64,000 nucleotides of DNA from Drechslerella dactyloides (GCA_020064725.1 JAGTWJ010000002.1:744001-808000), one strand, 5' to 3'; shown: positions 47,780 through 60,631, numbered from the stretch's first letter. Program-made: numbers and translations. The notes: generated by a model not told the origin, from the sequence alone.

Positions 47780-48493
47780 TCTGCTGGTATGTCTGTGACG
47801 GGTTCGGTGGTTAGAATGCGCGGGATCATGTGTTGTCCAGCCCAGCTGGGAAGTCGTGATATCCGGGTTCCTATTGGCTGGGCCCGGGATTATTCTACCT
47901 TATAGCTGTTTTAGTCGAGTGTCTAGCAGGTTTCTGATGAGGCGGGGTGTTGACGACGTTGTCGTGGTGCTCTGTCGTGGTGATCTCGGTCGTGATTTCG
48001 TGTGCGTGGAGTGGTGATGAAGAAGAAGAAGAAGAAGAAGGTTGAGTGGGTGGGCGTGGGAAGGAGGGATATATATGTCTGAGGGGCCATTCTCCTGGCA
48101 GGGTGGGAGGAGGCGAGGATCCACTACCATCCGCCCACTGCCCTGGCCTTCACATAAACAACACCACAACGTGACGGCCGGCTGGGCTCTGCGCCGGCGA
48201 GGCTGATTTCCACCGTCAACGGAAAGAACGATTCAAAGCTCGAGGACACCGGCTGGAGGACTGTGCGACGGGGAGGAGGATGGGGAGGAGATCCAGAGCA
48301 AATGGGACATTTCTTCATTCTATATACAGTTTCTAGCTACAATGACATCAGTCGATTGACCGCACCAGTGCTGGCTTTCTTATATCACATATCAGCGTGA
48401 TATACATCGCTTGAACTCATGAATTCTCAATATAAAGTGTCTGGGAACTATGTCTCCATGTAAAGAAACGGTGGTGGGGTATTGGGGCTGGGT
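47780..48493. other. Promoter region of the ISWI gene
   Basis: About 0.7 kb upstream of the ISWI start, carrying a GAA repeat (48019-48040). No gene seen. Confidence 0.5.
48019..48040. repeat. GAA microsatellite
   Basis: Seven GAA units (22 bases) about 240 bases upstream of the ISWI start codon. Confidence 0.85.
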
Positions 48494-48991
48494 TCAACCG
48501 CCCGGGACGCTGAGAATGACCGCAAGAACATTGACGCAATGAATCGCAAAAGAAGATGCGATATAGATGCATGCACCGACAGCGCATTCTCTGATGGACA
48601 TTTGGAAAGATTTGCAGAGACGACGAATGCCTCGGAACTCGCGGTAGACGTGACAGTTGGCCGATGAGCTGGTCCAGCGGTTGTGTTGTAGGCGCGGACC
48701 AGGGCCACAGACAGCTTTGGACACGTAGGATCGTAGCTCTGCAGCTTCGAAGGTGTTTCCAGGCTTGTCACCCGTCTGGTAACCGTGGAGAAGGTGTGAT
48801 AATCCACGGCGGCCGAAGGTAATGTTCATGGCAGTCGTGGTGGTTGACGAGCTCATGTTGGTGATCTCGAAACACCAGCCTGACAATAAGTCCCCTGAAC
48901 AATCAAGCCTATTTCTGCCGTACCGGTAAGCACGCAGATCGGTATTATAAACCGTGCATTGATCCTTGGAAGCCGTATATACGGTGTTCAT
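48494..48991 (-). CDS. Doubtful hypothetical protein
   Basis: From ATG 48991 the frame gives 165 residues; upstream it stays open for 33 more codons without another ATG. Part of the frame is protein-like (CTVYNTDLRAYRYGRNRLDC, SGWCFEITN, AMNITFGRRGLSHLL), with several Cys and possible N-glycosylation sites, and a hydrophobic C-terminal stretch (ACIYIASSFAIHCVNVLAVIL). A second frame over 48448-48807 is also protein-like in its Ser/Thr-rich part, so an intron may switch frames near 48720. No signal peptide exon was found. I do not recognise a family and the gene may not be real. Confidence 0.25.
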   Translation of the reverse strand: MNTVYTASKDQCTVYNTDLRAYRYGRNRLDCSGDLLSGWCFEITNMSSSTTTTAMNITFGRRGLSHLLHGYQTGDKPGNTFEAAELRSYVSKAVCGPGPRLQHNRWTSSSANCHVYREFRGIRRLCKSFQMSIRECAVGACIYIASSFAIHCVNVLAVILSVPGG

Positions 48992-49090
48992 TCGTTTGTC
49001 GCGGCGTCGGCCAGCGGAGAGAGCGGACCTGAGCTTGAATCTCGACCACTGATGAGTGAATAGGGTCCACGTGTATGTTCCCGATGACAC

Positions 49091-50536
49091 CGAGAGTCAG
49101 TCACTCCCGTAGGAACAGGCAGCCTGGATATCGCGCCCTCATCAGTGTCTCTGGAGGGGCGTAGGACATGGCAAGGAACCTGGTTGCACAGCGATCTTAG
49201 CATCAGAGAAGCCAACCTGTCCCCACAAAGGATATACACGTACCATACCCATACTGGATTCGATAATAGCTGTATATTATCCTGCGAGACCTGTGAGTCT
49301 CCTATGAAGCCCGTATTCAGCGACTTCCTTTCCATCGTTGATGCTTTCCGATGTGATGACATCAAACGAGCCCCTCCGCCCGACATTTTATTCGCCAGGT
49401 CCATTCCTTGAAGTTCCCTCTGTCCAAGTCACGGCCGCAAACGCGTCGAGCTGGCGTGGGCGTGGGCATATTCGCGGTTCGAAGATGGAGCGATTTGTGT
49501 CCTTGGGAAGAGGTGTCGGTAGATGATGCGACGTGAAGCTGTGCGGTTTTCGCAAGGGGTTAAGCGCCACAGCTGCCGAGAAAAAGTAAACAACTCTAAA
49601 GGCTTGGCGCAGCGACAATGCAACGCAGTGTACTTGTGGCTATTTGCGTACGATATCGAGATCTAGTTGTCTCGTAAACCAAACTAAGATCCAGATGATA
49701 TCTTGGAAGCAGGAATGTTCAAGAGGGTGGTGTAGCATTGGTCTCATTGTATGAGAGCTCTTAGAGCTACTTCGCTGAAAGGATAGCTGCTCTTTGCGAT
49801 TTGGCGTGGTATTCGAGGTTGCTGCAAGTAACGTACGTAACTGGGTAGGCTATAGCCTGGAACCGAAATAGGGTCTCCCCAAATTTCAAGGTATACTGTA
49901 AGGTATTCAGTACTGATACGTGAGTATCTACGAAAGCGCCTCGACCAAAAGTTTTATGGCCAGACGCTCTATGAGACGACCAAGGATGCCCGCTCGTGGC
50001 TCCATGATATAGATGTTCGGGCATAATTTAAAAGGAGATTGGGTTAGAAATTGGACTCGTTCACGACGGAGCCTCTGCTTGAAGGTTGTAGATCTCGTAC
50101 AGTAAACTGGCTTGAAGGTAGATATAAAGATCACATGGGCCTCGTAAAAACTGAAGGTCTTAAGAAGAAATTCAACATACATAAAACCGGGATTTCATCG
50201 TGGAAGCAAAATCGGATTCAAGCTATCAAGCGCGACAAGAACCAGCATTACTTCTCTGCTATACAAATAAGATCTGAAGCATATGATGACGCTGGTCTCG
50301 CTCGCGCACTTAATTAAGTAAATACTTACTTCCCAGAATATTATAACACGACAGCATAGTTCCCACAAAAAAAAGGACCTTAGAGCATTTTCCATGCGTT
50401 TGCAATGTTGCTGGGTGAGTTTTGCGCAGTTTGGCTCTCGCCCGATCGACCACAGACTCGGGGGGTATTATTCCAATTATATAACAGCCGGAGAACACGC
50501 GCCGCCCCGTTTCGACAGCTAGCTCGGTTGTTGTGT
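49091..50536. other. Intergenic, no supportable gene
   Basis: Only short frames occur, none with domain features. Composition becomes more AT-rich from about 49.6 kb, which marks the start of the gene-poor right part of the window. Confidence 0.45.
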
Positions 50537-51367
50537 TTAGGTGCCTGGCTGCGCTGGTGCTGCTGGTACCGTTGATATGATGGTTTGCGTTGAGATGTAC
50601 GTTGTTGTTATAGTGAACGAAGGGGTTCCAACCGTCGTGGTAGAGGTACTCCTGATATTTTTGGTGCCCACGAGGGTAGCGATTGATGTGGTGGTTGTGT
50701 AGGTGGTGGTTGATTTGGTGCAAGGGAAAGTCGTCTGGAACGTTGATCTTATGGTCTGCGATATAACAGTGAAAGATGGGCACATTAAATTGGTACAGGA
50801 GCAGCTGGGTGATACTGCTGGTTTCTTGCAGATGGGCGACGGCGTCTTGCAGCCGTTTTGGCGCTTCCAGAGCTTGCCCAAGATACCACCCTCGCAGTCT
50901 ACTGCTGAATCAGGATCCGGAGCCTGCGACGGGCCCTGCGTTTGCAGCTGTCTCTTTTGCTTCATACCCTGACCGCCAGCTGGCAGAGTAGTGAATGTGG
51001 TCGTGGTAGTAGTTCTTTCCTCCGGGAAAACGTGCGTGGTGTAGGCTGTGTAAGTCGAGATGAGTGCGACGGATGTTGCTGTTGTAGTTGTAGTCCTTGT
51101 GATGCTTCTACTCCTGCGCACCGACGTCTGCGTGATAATTTCCGTTGCGAAGGCGTAGGAAACTGTTATTGTATAAGTCGAATAGGCGGCCGTTGACGGT
51201 GTGGGGCAACAACAGCAGAATGGGTCATGGTCGCCTTCCGCTCGTCGTGCAAGCTTATTCACAACATCGAGGGCTCCATTGTCTTCCGGCACTTCCAATG
51301 GATGGCCATAGATCTGGAGACACAGGAGTATGAAAACAACAAAGCGATAAGGAGTCCAGGTTTGCAT
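50537..51367 (-). CDS. Secreted Thr-rich hypothetical protein, 276 aa
   Basis: A single exon from ATG 51367. Residues 1-21 form a signal peptide (YRFVVFILLCLQIYG core). A di-basic site (ARRAE) follows near residues 41-42, then an unusual run of four Cys (DPFCCCCPTP, about 49-58). The rest is dominated by Thr, Ser and Ile/Val in alternating stretches (TTTTTTF, TTTYTTTTSIATL), a pattern of heavily O-glycosylated fungal wall or surface proteins. A second Cys-rich patch (CKKPAVSPSCSCTNLMC) lies in the middle. It ends without a hydrophobic tail, so a GPI anchor is not evident. I do not recognise a family. It may be a cell-wall or secreted effector-like protein, which is inference from composition alone. 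Confidence 0.65.
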   Translation of the reverse strand: MQTWTPYRFVVFILLCLQIYGHPLEVPEDNGALDVVNKLARRAEGDHDPFCCCCPTPSTAAYSTYTITVSYAFATEIITQTSVRRSRSITRTTTTTATSVALISTYTAYTTHVFPEERTTTTTTFTTLPAGGQGMKQKRQLQTQGPSQAPDPDSAVDCEGGILGKLWKRQNGCKTPSPICKKPAVSPSCSCTNLMCPSFTVISQTIRSTFQTTFPCTKSTTTYTTTTSIATLVGTKNIRSTSTTTVGTPSFTITTTYISTQTIISTVPAAPAQPGT

Positions 51368-54300
51368 ATCGTAGTTGGATTTCTCAAAAGCGGCACGTGA
51401 TGTAGCAAAGTAATTATAATAGCAGCTTTATATTTCCATAGATGAGGTTGCAAGACTGGTATGAACTCGACGTAAAAGTGGTTTCAATCCGGTTTATGTA
51501 ACGGTTGTTCGAACGTCGCCTTCAGACTAAAATTGAGGCGACAGCTCGGTCTTATCTACCAGTGATGTATATGATCGCTCCAGATCCAGGACGAGCGCTT
51601 CCATCCCAAATTGTAACTCAGCTATCTGAAAGGGAAAGATGTCGGCATTGGGCGACTTTGCACACCACCAGCTGCTCGATGCTCCGGACTCTAGTCCCAT
51701 AACACCCGGGCCCACCTATGATATCGTGACACCTAAACTAACATTGCACTAGTCGGTCGAGACCTTGTATTGTCCGAGGTACACGTACATATGCCGAAGT
51801 CGTTGTTGTATACTATAAATGACAGATCTTTGCGATCAGGGATGTCACCTAATGTCGTTACGACTGTAAGTGACACTAGTATATTCTTCAGCTTGTACTA
51901 TGTAGGCCCTATGCATGCACCCCAAGTGCCATCGCCGTCTTGAGCAGGGATCAGCAGTGGAGGCATTCCGCAAGTCTACCCGACGGACCTACCTCTGACG
52001 CGAATGCATATGCGCCACCAGACACCCACCCACTTTTGTTCGCCGAAGAACATGTCTGTTCGTGATCTTGAGCTCATCAAAGAAACTAACTTACTGAAGT
52101 ACTTAATTATGTACTCAAGCCCCTATCATTTGGGCTCTTTTGCGTCCTGATATACTGGGAGATACGTAGAACATCTGAACTATAGAAACACCCCTTCATG
52201 TGCCGAATTGATCATGATATTCGCTTAGCTGCTGGAGCTTATGCGGGTGCCTCAATGCATTTATTGTCTGCGCACAGTTAGCGTTGCGGAGCATGCATCT
52301 ACAGACTCAGTATTTCCCCAATTGTGCGGTATCTAGAACTATGATCAAGACTCAATGTCTAAGAACTGCGAGATTAGCTAGATGTCTGTAAGCAAAATGA
52401 AAGAAGTTGCCGAAAAATATGCCTGTAAAGCTGCCATGGTAGGAAATATCGCCGCGGAACCCTGCTGGATTGTATAGGCTGCCATATTGTGTAGATAGCA
52501 TCGACGCTGTATCGAGGCTGTGCTCCTCGACTCTTTACGGTCCAGCTGCGAGCCGAAGTCCAGTGTATAGAGTCATGGCCGGATCATTTTGTCACTACCT
52601 CCGCGGCTGTCGTCAGAAGCAGTATGCTTGCTTCACTCGCATAACTCCTTTGATCCTGAGCTGCCGCCGACCACTCTTCTTAGGACTGATCTGTACTTGG
52701 GCTCAAGAGAATATGGCAAATATCGCGTATACGCGAACTTAGACGAGAAAGTTATTTCTTGCATGGTCTCCATCAATCCATCCGACTCATGAAAGATCCG
52801 ATATCCGTGCTTGTCTGCTTTAAGTCTCGCACAGACTCGGTTATACTGTGCGCGGAGGGCAAAGAATGGCAATTTATCTATCGTGCTCGAGAGGGGCCAA
52901 CACTGGAAAAGGGAGATTTCGGCTTACGAGACAGAGCCTGGAAGCTCTATGTGCGATCCGTCCAAATCACTAGTAATGTCGGATCTGCTGCAAGCTTAGA
53001 TTGATGCGCCTCCCTGCAGTCTTTAAAGTTTTATTGATGAACTGTCCGCCGTTTACCGTTTGCTTATCTCTTTGCGGGTCGCGGCGTCGGCGATGGCGCC
53101 ACGAACCAAAGGATATAATTTCCCAATTGCGTATAAAGCATTATTTCGACCGCTATCGAACGCTTACCTGGGCCCATTGTTTGATATTTGCTATAATAGG
53201 AATGAATTATGCTAGGCTGACAGAAAATTCAACCAAAATATATCCCTAGCTATTGTACTAGTACTACTAGGAGTTGATACAGGGGCGTTCTGACGGCACA
53301 AAAATCATGCTATACCCCCACACAGAGAGCATAGATATTGTGCTATTATCCTCCGGCGGGTATTGGAAAACAATATTTTTGCTAGAGCGAGGAGGGCGAA
53401 TGAGACATCCGAATTTATGCTTCGACAGCGCCGCTGATTTTATCGCAATCGCGTACGTACGGCTGAGGAGCCTTCCATCGGGTGGGAATCCTTGAACGAC
53501 CCATGATACTATTATGTTGTATCCGCAGCGTCTCCGATAGATAATTTAAAAAGATTAGCGACAATCAGAAAATGGCTGGGAATAGCACACTCTATAACAC
53601 GGTCTCTCTCATGCTCATCGCATCCAGGGCGCGCGGCCGGGCAGGGGCTTTTACAGATCAACTTCCTACGATCTATAGGATACAAGCTGGTCATATTTTG
53701 ATCTACAATACAAAGCGTGGTCAGAACGGCTCTTTTGTCTTGCGGAACTTTTGCGTTTCCACCCTAGCTCTATGAAGCTAGTAGGTGGCGCTCTCACGAG
53801 TGTCCACCGCGTTAGTGCTAGCGGAATCTTGCTTGCCGTTCTTGATAGCCGCCAGAATAACCGATGCCAGTTATAACGTTATGACAGGTAGTACATGCCA
53901 GGTCAGGCTGATTACATTCATGGCTGGACGGGTTTCAAATTGGGCTGACTTCGCACCGAAAGACCCTCGCTACAATACGGGGCTTTATGGCTCGCAACCC
54001 ACAGCGGGTTCTGCGCCAAAGACCCGGACAGGCTCACAGATTTACTTACTGTTCATTCCGGGTGGCTGCGGCCGATTCGTGAGAGATGTTGTCAAAGGGA
54101 GAATAACTCTGATGTTATATAGTACGACTTCGAGTTCTTAATGCTAGGCTAGCAGTTGTACATGAGCACATACATATAATCTTGGTCGCGTCCATCGCAC
54201 GCAGATAGATCAGCGGACCAGTCTCGCGCAATCTGGGGGGTACCCATTCAAAGCTTCTATCCGGGATCTTGGAGAATGATCGGCCATGATTCGGGTGTTA

Positions 54301-57278
54301 CCAGTCAGGCCACTTGAGATCTACCATTAAGTCTTTCCCTGCTTGCCGAGTGCCGTTAACGTGTTCGCGTTCTTCTCCCCATACAACATCAAATTTGTCC
54401 ACGCCGGCGCGGGTGTCGCATATAACATTGGCTGGTCTTGGAGGGTCGCATGCGATTTTCCAGCGTTTTCATTCAGAACTGGAGGGTGGGAATTCGGCAG
54501 AGCGAAATTTTGGAATTGTTGGTCGTCGTGATGACACCTAAAATCGCCCAATAGCCATGGTAAAGCGAGCCGGTTTGGTGGCTGTAGTACGTTTGTATGC
54601 ATCCCGTGGAGATTTACAGGAATCCTTCAAACTCTACTTCAACATTCATAGGGATATAGAACAGCGTAAAGATCCAACTGATTTCACCCAGCTTCAATCT
54701 GTCAACTTATAACTTAGTGGGTATTCCAATATTCTTCAATCCACGGAAAACTCGAGGCTCATCACCCAAACGCATAGAACTCATCGGATGCAAACACTCA
54801 GCAGTTAGGGAATCTAGCAGTCTTAGTCACAACGACCCTTTACGCCGTTATGCGTTAGGCCGCACGGCCTTGGAGTTTTGATCCAACGGCTTCGTATGTC
54901 TTGAGGACTTCCTCGGGACTTGTCCCAACTGCAACGAACAGCAGCGTGCATGCAGCTATGCATGATCATGAACAGAAGATATGCATACCTACGGCCTAGG
55001 TCCCGAAGCCAGCTTCGAGCCGCTCTGGGAGAAAATCGTTTCCATACAGCAACTTCGAAGACATAATCTGGCTCCTAAACGGTCGTGATGGCTCTTGATT
55101 TAGCTGATATGCATACCAGATCGCTTGAACTCTAACGGGGCCTATATACGCCTTACTCGCTCGAGCCGATACATCCGTAGTGTACTCAATACATGTTCCG
55201 ACATCCCGGTACCCAGACGTCACTCCGGTCACTTGTACGTAATCTGATTACCGATTTTGTATTAATTTGTCGACTTTGGCTGCGGAAAGTGTTCCAGACT
55301 TCGATACTGAAAGTACTTGGGACGGCAATCACTTGAATATATGTCTGCATGCACTGCCGGCTATGGATCCCGCTTTTCGAACCAACTGCGAGTTCTTGCG
55401 ATGAGGTGAGGTGATGAAGGCAAGAATAATTTCCTTGATCTTCCGCAAGTTCTTAGCAGGCCGGGTCTGGCCTGCATTGAATTCCATTGACAGTGCGCAT
55501 AAACAAGGGATATACGGTCTGGGAATACCTATCGCACCTGCGCACAACTCTCCGCTTCATCTCGCAGCACTAGCAGCACGAAACCAAGTCGTTATGGAGC
55601 TTTCCGATATAGAGTAGTGTACTAGAGTAAGGCTTACTCGGGAATCTCGGCGGGCGGTGGTACCTACGCAAGCGCGGATTCATACGCCTAAAGCCCGATG
55701 TCTGACTCAAGTGTTCGCGTGTGCACCTCGTGTGTCTGTCTCGCGAGGCCAAGTATTCAGAGTGATTGTGTTTGTTTTCGCGTAAAATCGCCTCGCTTCT
55801 TGGCGATTACCACGTTGCCAACTTGAGCGTCGACTCGATATTCTAGAATTATATTCACTGGCACGACAAATAAAAGAATCGATCGATTGCCGTAGAGCGT
55901 CATGACTACCTGCAGAGCTGCATGGGTTAAGATATTGTTGAAGCACAGTAAGTTTCTGATTAAGGAGGAGCCACCCGGTTATGAGCTCAGAGTTATTCGA
56001 CGGGACTTCCGGTCAGCTGAGATTTGAACCTGCAGCTAAAATTACGCCGCATTGATACCTAGAATATTCGGGCTGGGCAATACCTGTTGTCACCTCTGCC
56101 TGGAAGCTACAAAAGCTTCTGCTCTAATATATAACCTCACCGTAGAATTCTAGAATTCTGCTGGACGAAAAAAATCAACGCGAGATTCCGACCCTTCGAT
56201 TAGTTGATCTTCTGTCCCATAGATCGACAGCTAAAACTGGAACAGTTTAGAGCCATCTGATTAACTATGGGTTGTGGACACCCTCGCTTGAAATATTGGC
56301 GGTCGTGGACGTCGAGTTACTCGAAGGTTTCTGACTTCAGAGCCCTAGTAGCTATGTCACACAGCCGTAGGTTAGCTAGATAAAAAAAATGAAAGACTCC
56401 ACACTTTGCTATCTCTCGTATCTTGATATGTCCCGATATTTTGGTGATTCTGTCGAGTCTCGAGCTTGATTTGTGGTTATATTTGCCATTATGACCCGCC
56501 TGCCGCTCGATTGTCTCAAGCCTTTAAGCAAACACGCAAGGCCGCGGCACAGCAATAACCACTCAAAAGCATGTATAGACGCCGTAGCCTGGGCATATTG
56601 AATCAGTTTGCGCTAAATTATATGCGCCTGCATTCCTGTAACAAGGGATATGCACTCCTTGGTCGCGTGTCCAAGCTTGGAGGAGTTGAAGGGATCTTCG
56701 ACTGGTCGCGTCGCGGTGGCTCGAAATCGCGAAGACTGCAGGCCACTGCTGCCTGAACAAGGGTATCCCAACAGAACGAAAAGTTGATATAATGTCGGGA
56801 TGCCACGTTATATACGAGCCATGCATTGCTTGACCAATATAATTGGTGACATGGGACGATATCTATTTATCTACAGATCTAAGGAGAAGCCATGGGAATG
56901 GGTGTGGTTTGGCAGAGGTATGACCAGGAAGGTTTCCCCTGGGCCCAGCTGGACTTCAGATGTTCAACATCTATTAATATCATTGGCCCCCAAGGATAAT
57001 TGCTTGTTCTCTCTGCGTTCTTTCATTCGGATCTTTCCCAGCGATATAACGATAAATACAACTTTCGAAAGTATTCTCACTCCTTTTTTCGACGACGATC
57101 GTTCAGTACCTATCGCAATACGCCTCTGTCGAGTAGCATCTCCGCCTCAACTAGTGTCCTAGTACTTTATTCTTTCTTAACGTAAATTCTCGAACGGCCC
57201 AGTCGAAAGCTACTTTCACAAACTTTCATAGAAGACTGGTTCTGAACTTGAAGGTCACGTCGTCCCTAATATTCAGCC
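51368..57278. other. 5.9 kb gene-poor region with no intact gene
   Basis: No frame exceeds about 120 codons and none has a domain I recognise. A few neighbouring short frames read like interrupted coding sequence (for example 52759-53004 and 53274-53495 on the plus strand), suggesting decayed genes or elements, but no parent could be identified. No terminal repeats, tRNA or transposase motifs were found. Treat it as non-coding or pseudogenised accessory sequence. Confidence 0.5.
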
Positions 57279-58537
57279 ATGAAGTCTCCTTATTCAGGAT
57301 CCATCACAATATTTCTTCCGGCTATTATCTTATACGTCCTACCGATCAATATCCTGGTACAGGGAGCTGGGAAATGCTATTATGCGGATGGAACCCCGAG
57401 CGACCAAATCGACTACACGCCTTGCAACTACGTACAAGGTCAGCCCTATGACAGACAAGATCATTCAATGTGCTGTTTCACGGGAGGAAACCAGACATCG
57501 GGAGCCCCATCCGAAATTTGTCTACCGTATGGACTATGCGTTGGAGGTCTCGACGGGAATGGTGAAAGAAAATTGTGGCGAGATACTTGTTCAGATCCGA
57601 CATGGGAGTCGCCTAATTGTGTTAGGATTTGCATGTTCGATGGTAATTAATTGGGACAGCCTGATAGTTCCAGCGGTCCCATTTCATTTTCTCGTACTAA
57701 GTTCAAATATTCTAGAACTTGATGCTGACGGAGTTATGTATTTTCTAGACTGGCTGAATGAGGATGCGCCTATAACTGGATGCGCGGACGGTTCTTTCTG
57801 TTGTGGCGAGGGTAACTCCACGTAGGTGTCGGATCAGATAGTCTTCACGGATTTGGAAATGCTGATTCTAATTTCCCTTCCGCCGCAGTTGCTGTGAGAA
57901 AAAACAGGGTACCTTCTTAACAGCTCGGATCAACCCGCCACCGTATACTTCGAGCTCTAGTCACTCACCATCTTCCACGTCCTCAGAACTGATATTTACA
58001 TTTACATTTGAAAGTGTGTTGTTCCCTAGATCTGGGTCCGGGTTGAGCGTACCAGCATTGACTTGAGTAATCACTACAGGTAGCAGTGGCTTCAGAACTA
58101 TACCTTATCCGACGTCGAGCGGAGGTATCTCCAAACCAACATATAGCGATGAGGAACCATCTGCTCGAGTCACCGGGGCCGATTTCCCACCATCTAGCTC
58201 TGGGTCTGCACAGCCGGGCTCGCAGCCTTCCGCAGCTGGTCAAACTATCAAAGTCGCGATCGGTGTAGGCGTTACTGCCATCACTATTGTCGTCATGGCT
58301 TGTGTATTTGGCGGGGTTGTGTATTTTCGTCGTAGGCGCTCGAAGCCAGAGATCGACCCAAAGGGTATCAACGCACCAAATATCCATTCGGCGCCGCTCG
58401 ATGCTCAAATTCAAGATTCTCGGCGAAAATCGCACGCACGCACTATCGTCGGAGGCGAGCTACCAACCAGTTACAATACTCAATACATACAAGAATTTCA
58501 CAATGCTAGAGGGGGTAATATGTACGAGATGATGTAG
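57279..58537 (+). CDS. Cys-rich single-pass membrane protein, four exons
   Basis: Exons 57279-57642, 57716-57821, 57889-58013 and 58080-58537 join in phase to 350 residues. A signal peptide covers about 1-30. The extracellular domain has a regular Cys pattern (GKCYYADG, YTPCNY, MCCFTGG, EICLPYGLC, RDTCSDPTW, CVRICMF, then GCADGSFCCGEGNSTCCEK), typical of a fungal family of unknown surface proteins. A Ser/Thr/Pro-rich stalk follows, then one membrane helix (IKVAIGVGVTAITIVVMACVFGGVVYF, in the final exon) bounded by RRRR on the cytosolic side, and a tail of about 65 residues with Tyr motifs. This is the architecture of Mid2/Wsc-like wall sensors, but the Cys domain is not WSC, so a sensing role is only an analogy. 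The third intron has a weaker GTGTGT donor. Confidence 0.75.
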
Positions 58538-59763
58538 CGTCACTATCATCACAGCGTCTCGTACTTATAGAACTCGGCTTGAGCGTCGAACTCAAGGAGT
58601 TTGGTGGCCATGGTGGTTATGGATCTCATTCAAGGTGAATCTGTGCGGGCACAGTGGCACCAGCGTACCGAACAAGACACCGTTCTCACACTGATTAGCT
58701 ACCGTCAGTTGGCATTCGAATATCTCTTCTAATACGTAGACAGCTTTGGTCGCAATGCATGATGCGCTTTGTATTTTGTTTTCTCAACGCATCTCAATAT
58801 CGAGAACCTAATTTCGAATTTCTATAGCCGTTGTAAATTTTTGATTTCCCTTCGGTTAAAATGTATATATATGTTGTGTTTCAGGATGCACGGATGCGGA
58901 TCCCACATTGGGTACATAATTCTTGTTTCGGAAGGGCTAGAGGTTAAATCTGTGTAACGTCGGTGTTACTCGTTGTGTTGATATGCAAATGTCTCAGCTG
59001 CAGGTTACGCAATGGTTGAATGTTTAATGGTCTGTAGCTATGTAGATGTCTTTATGTATTTACTACTCTACTGGTACTAAGCTGCAAAGTGTATTACGTT
59101 GCCAGATAAGCATACCGAACTCATAAAACTGCAAATGTGATAATAGGTTGACGTTGCAGATTGCAATATTGCTTTGCTAGCTTGGTGCATAGCTTGTACA
59201 AATTTCAAAGAAAGTCGTGTAGAGTGACGAGTCAATCGGCTTCTTGATTATATTTGATCGCTAACGACATACGGCTTGGTTATCTTTCTGAAGGTAAGTA
59301 ATATGGGGTCAATGCGAGCGAGCATGGTACCATACTCGGTGCCAGTTGAAGATACCCTCATTTGTTCGGAGAGGCGGCCAATTGCGTGCAGATATGGGTG
59401 TGTAGCCTCGAAACGCCGATCGGAGAGTCGGCTTAACTATTTTCCCTAGAAATGCCTGAGGTTTATAAAAATCTCTTGAGGGAATGTAGTCCAAGTTTCA
59501 ACAGCTTTGAGCAAAGATTCCCTTACTGCCGAATTTCCTTAGTACCAATAATATATAGATACGTATCTGTCTCTCTAGTATCTCGCCCTGCTGCCTTCTT
59601 TGGACGGATAAACCCCTTATATTTGAATTTCCCAGATTCAATATTCTCTATGTTGGCCAAAAATTGGTTTTCCCGCGGAGCAACCTTGTTCTCAGATTTC
59701 AGATCCCCACTGCCATACGCTTGAACGCCCCGGCAAGCTTAGCAGCGTGGCTTTTATCTACAA
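58538..59763. other. Intergenic, AT-rich, no supportable gene
   Basis: A 1.2 kb stretch with short open frames only. A 90-codon frame (59452-59724) lies just ahead of the next gene, but has no motif and probably belongs to its leader. Confidence 0.45.
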
Positions 59764-60631
59764 ATGAAAATGAGCAGTTCCACAGACCTCAGGTATTTGC
59801 TCGGAATGTGGCCGATACTCAAAATTATTGAGTTTCAGCCGAAAGATGGCTCTGCGGGCGCAGTAATTCTCAGTCAGAAGCTCGAATTATTAAAGAAGTT
59901 TCTTTCTCCTGACTTGAAAGATAACATGGGAAGGCTCTGTGACGAAATACAAGAATATGCACTCGGCGACGACGGAACGCTGGACTATACCGATCCTGAT
60001 CAAGTCTCCAATCAACTGCACCGGCTTGAGAGTGCGATTGAACGAATCCAATATGAGATGCACCTCAGCTTATGGATTGAGGAATTCACTCCACGTATGC
60101 TTGAGGAGGTTGATCGATTCTTCATCGCTTGGAAGGCGAAGGAGCAATCTTGTATAAGTACGTACAAGTTCCACACGCACTTACGTATGAAATGAGGCTA
60201 GACTAATACTCAAAGTAACTTAAACCCGTTTAGTTATATCACCAGTCGGAGAATGGGCGACATACTCTGATACAGATGGAAGCTACAAACACATACACGA
60301 CGCAGATATCCTGAGACTACTGGAATGCAAAAACGTGCTGGGGAAGCTTACAGCTGTATCTCACGAAGAAATTCGACAAGCGCTCTGGCTCGCCGAGGAG
60401 AAACTGAAGTCAGAGCATTTTATCAAGAGACTCGATCTCATGGAAGCTGGTGGAAATCCTGCTCTGTTCGTAGAATATGATGGTGACAATTACGTAGAAG
60501 ATATTCCTAGTGATGATGCGATTTCCAACGGAGATATCACGGAAAGTGCTGCCCCTCATGATAACGAAGATTCACAGGGACAAGGTGAAAGTGATAGCCT
60601 GGGCCTCTTTCCAATTTTTCAGGCTCGGTAA
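59764..60631 (+). CDS. Orphan protein with acidic C-terminus, two exons
   Basis: Exons 59764-60157 and 60234-60631 join in phase through a GTACGT...TTTAG intron, giving 263 residues; the second ATG at 59770 is an alternative start. The N-terminal half is largely helical and charged (LSQKLELLKKFLSPDLKDNMGRL; LHRLESAIERIQYEM), suggesting a coiled-coil or helical bundle. A conserved-looking SPVGEWATYSDTDGSY segment opens exon 2. The last 60 residues are acidic (YDGDNYVEDIPSDDAISNGD). There is no signal peptide, membrane segment or recognised domain. Together with the minus-strand gene at 61636-62525 it forms a convergent pair of similar size and composition; I could not align the two convincingly. 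Confidence 0.6.

Noticed and set aside
53785..54141. 118-codon plus frame with a signal-peptide-like start
   Set aside because: Begins with GTG rather than ATG, has no domain and no splice partner.
56020..56045. tRNA-like TTC-loop sequence
   Set aside because: A GGTTCAAAT-like word on the minus strand lacks matching acceptor and anticodon arms.
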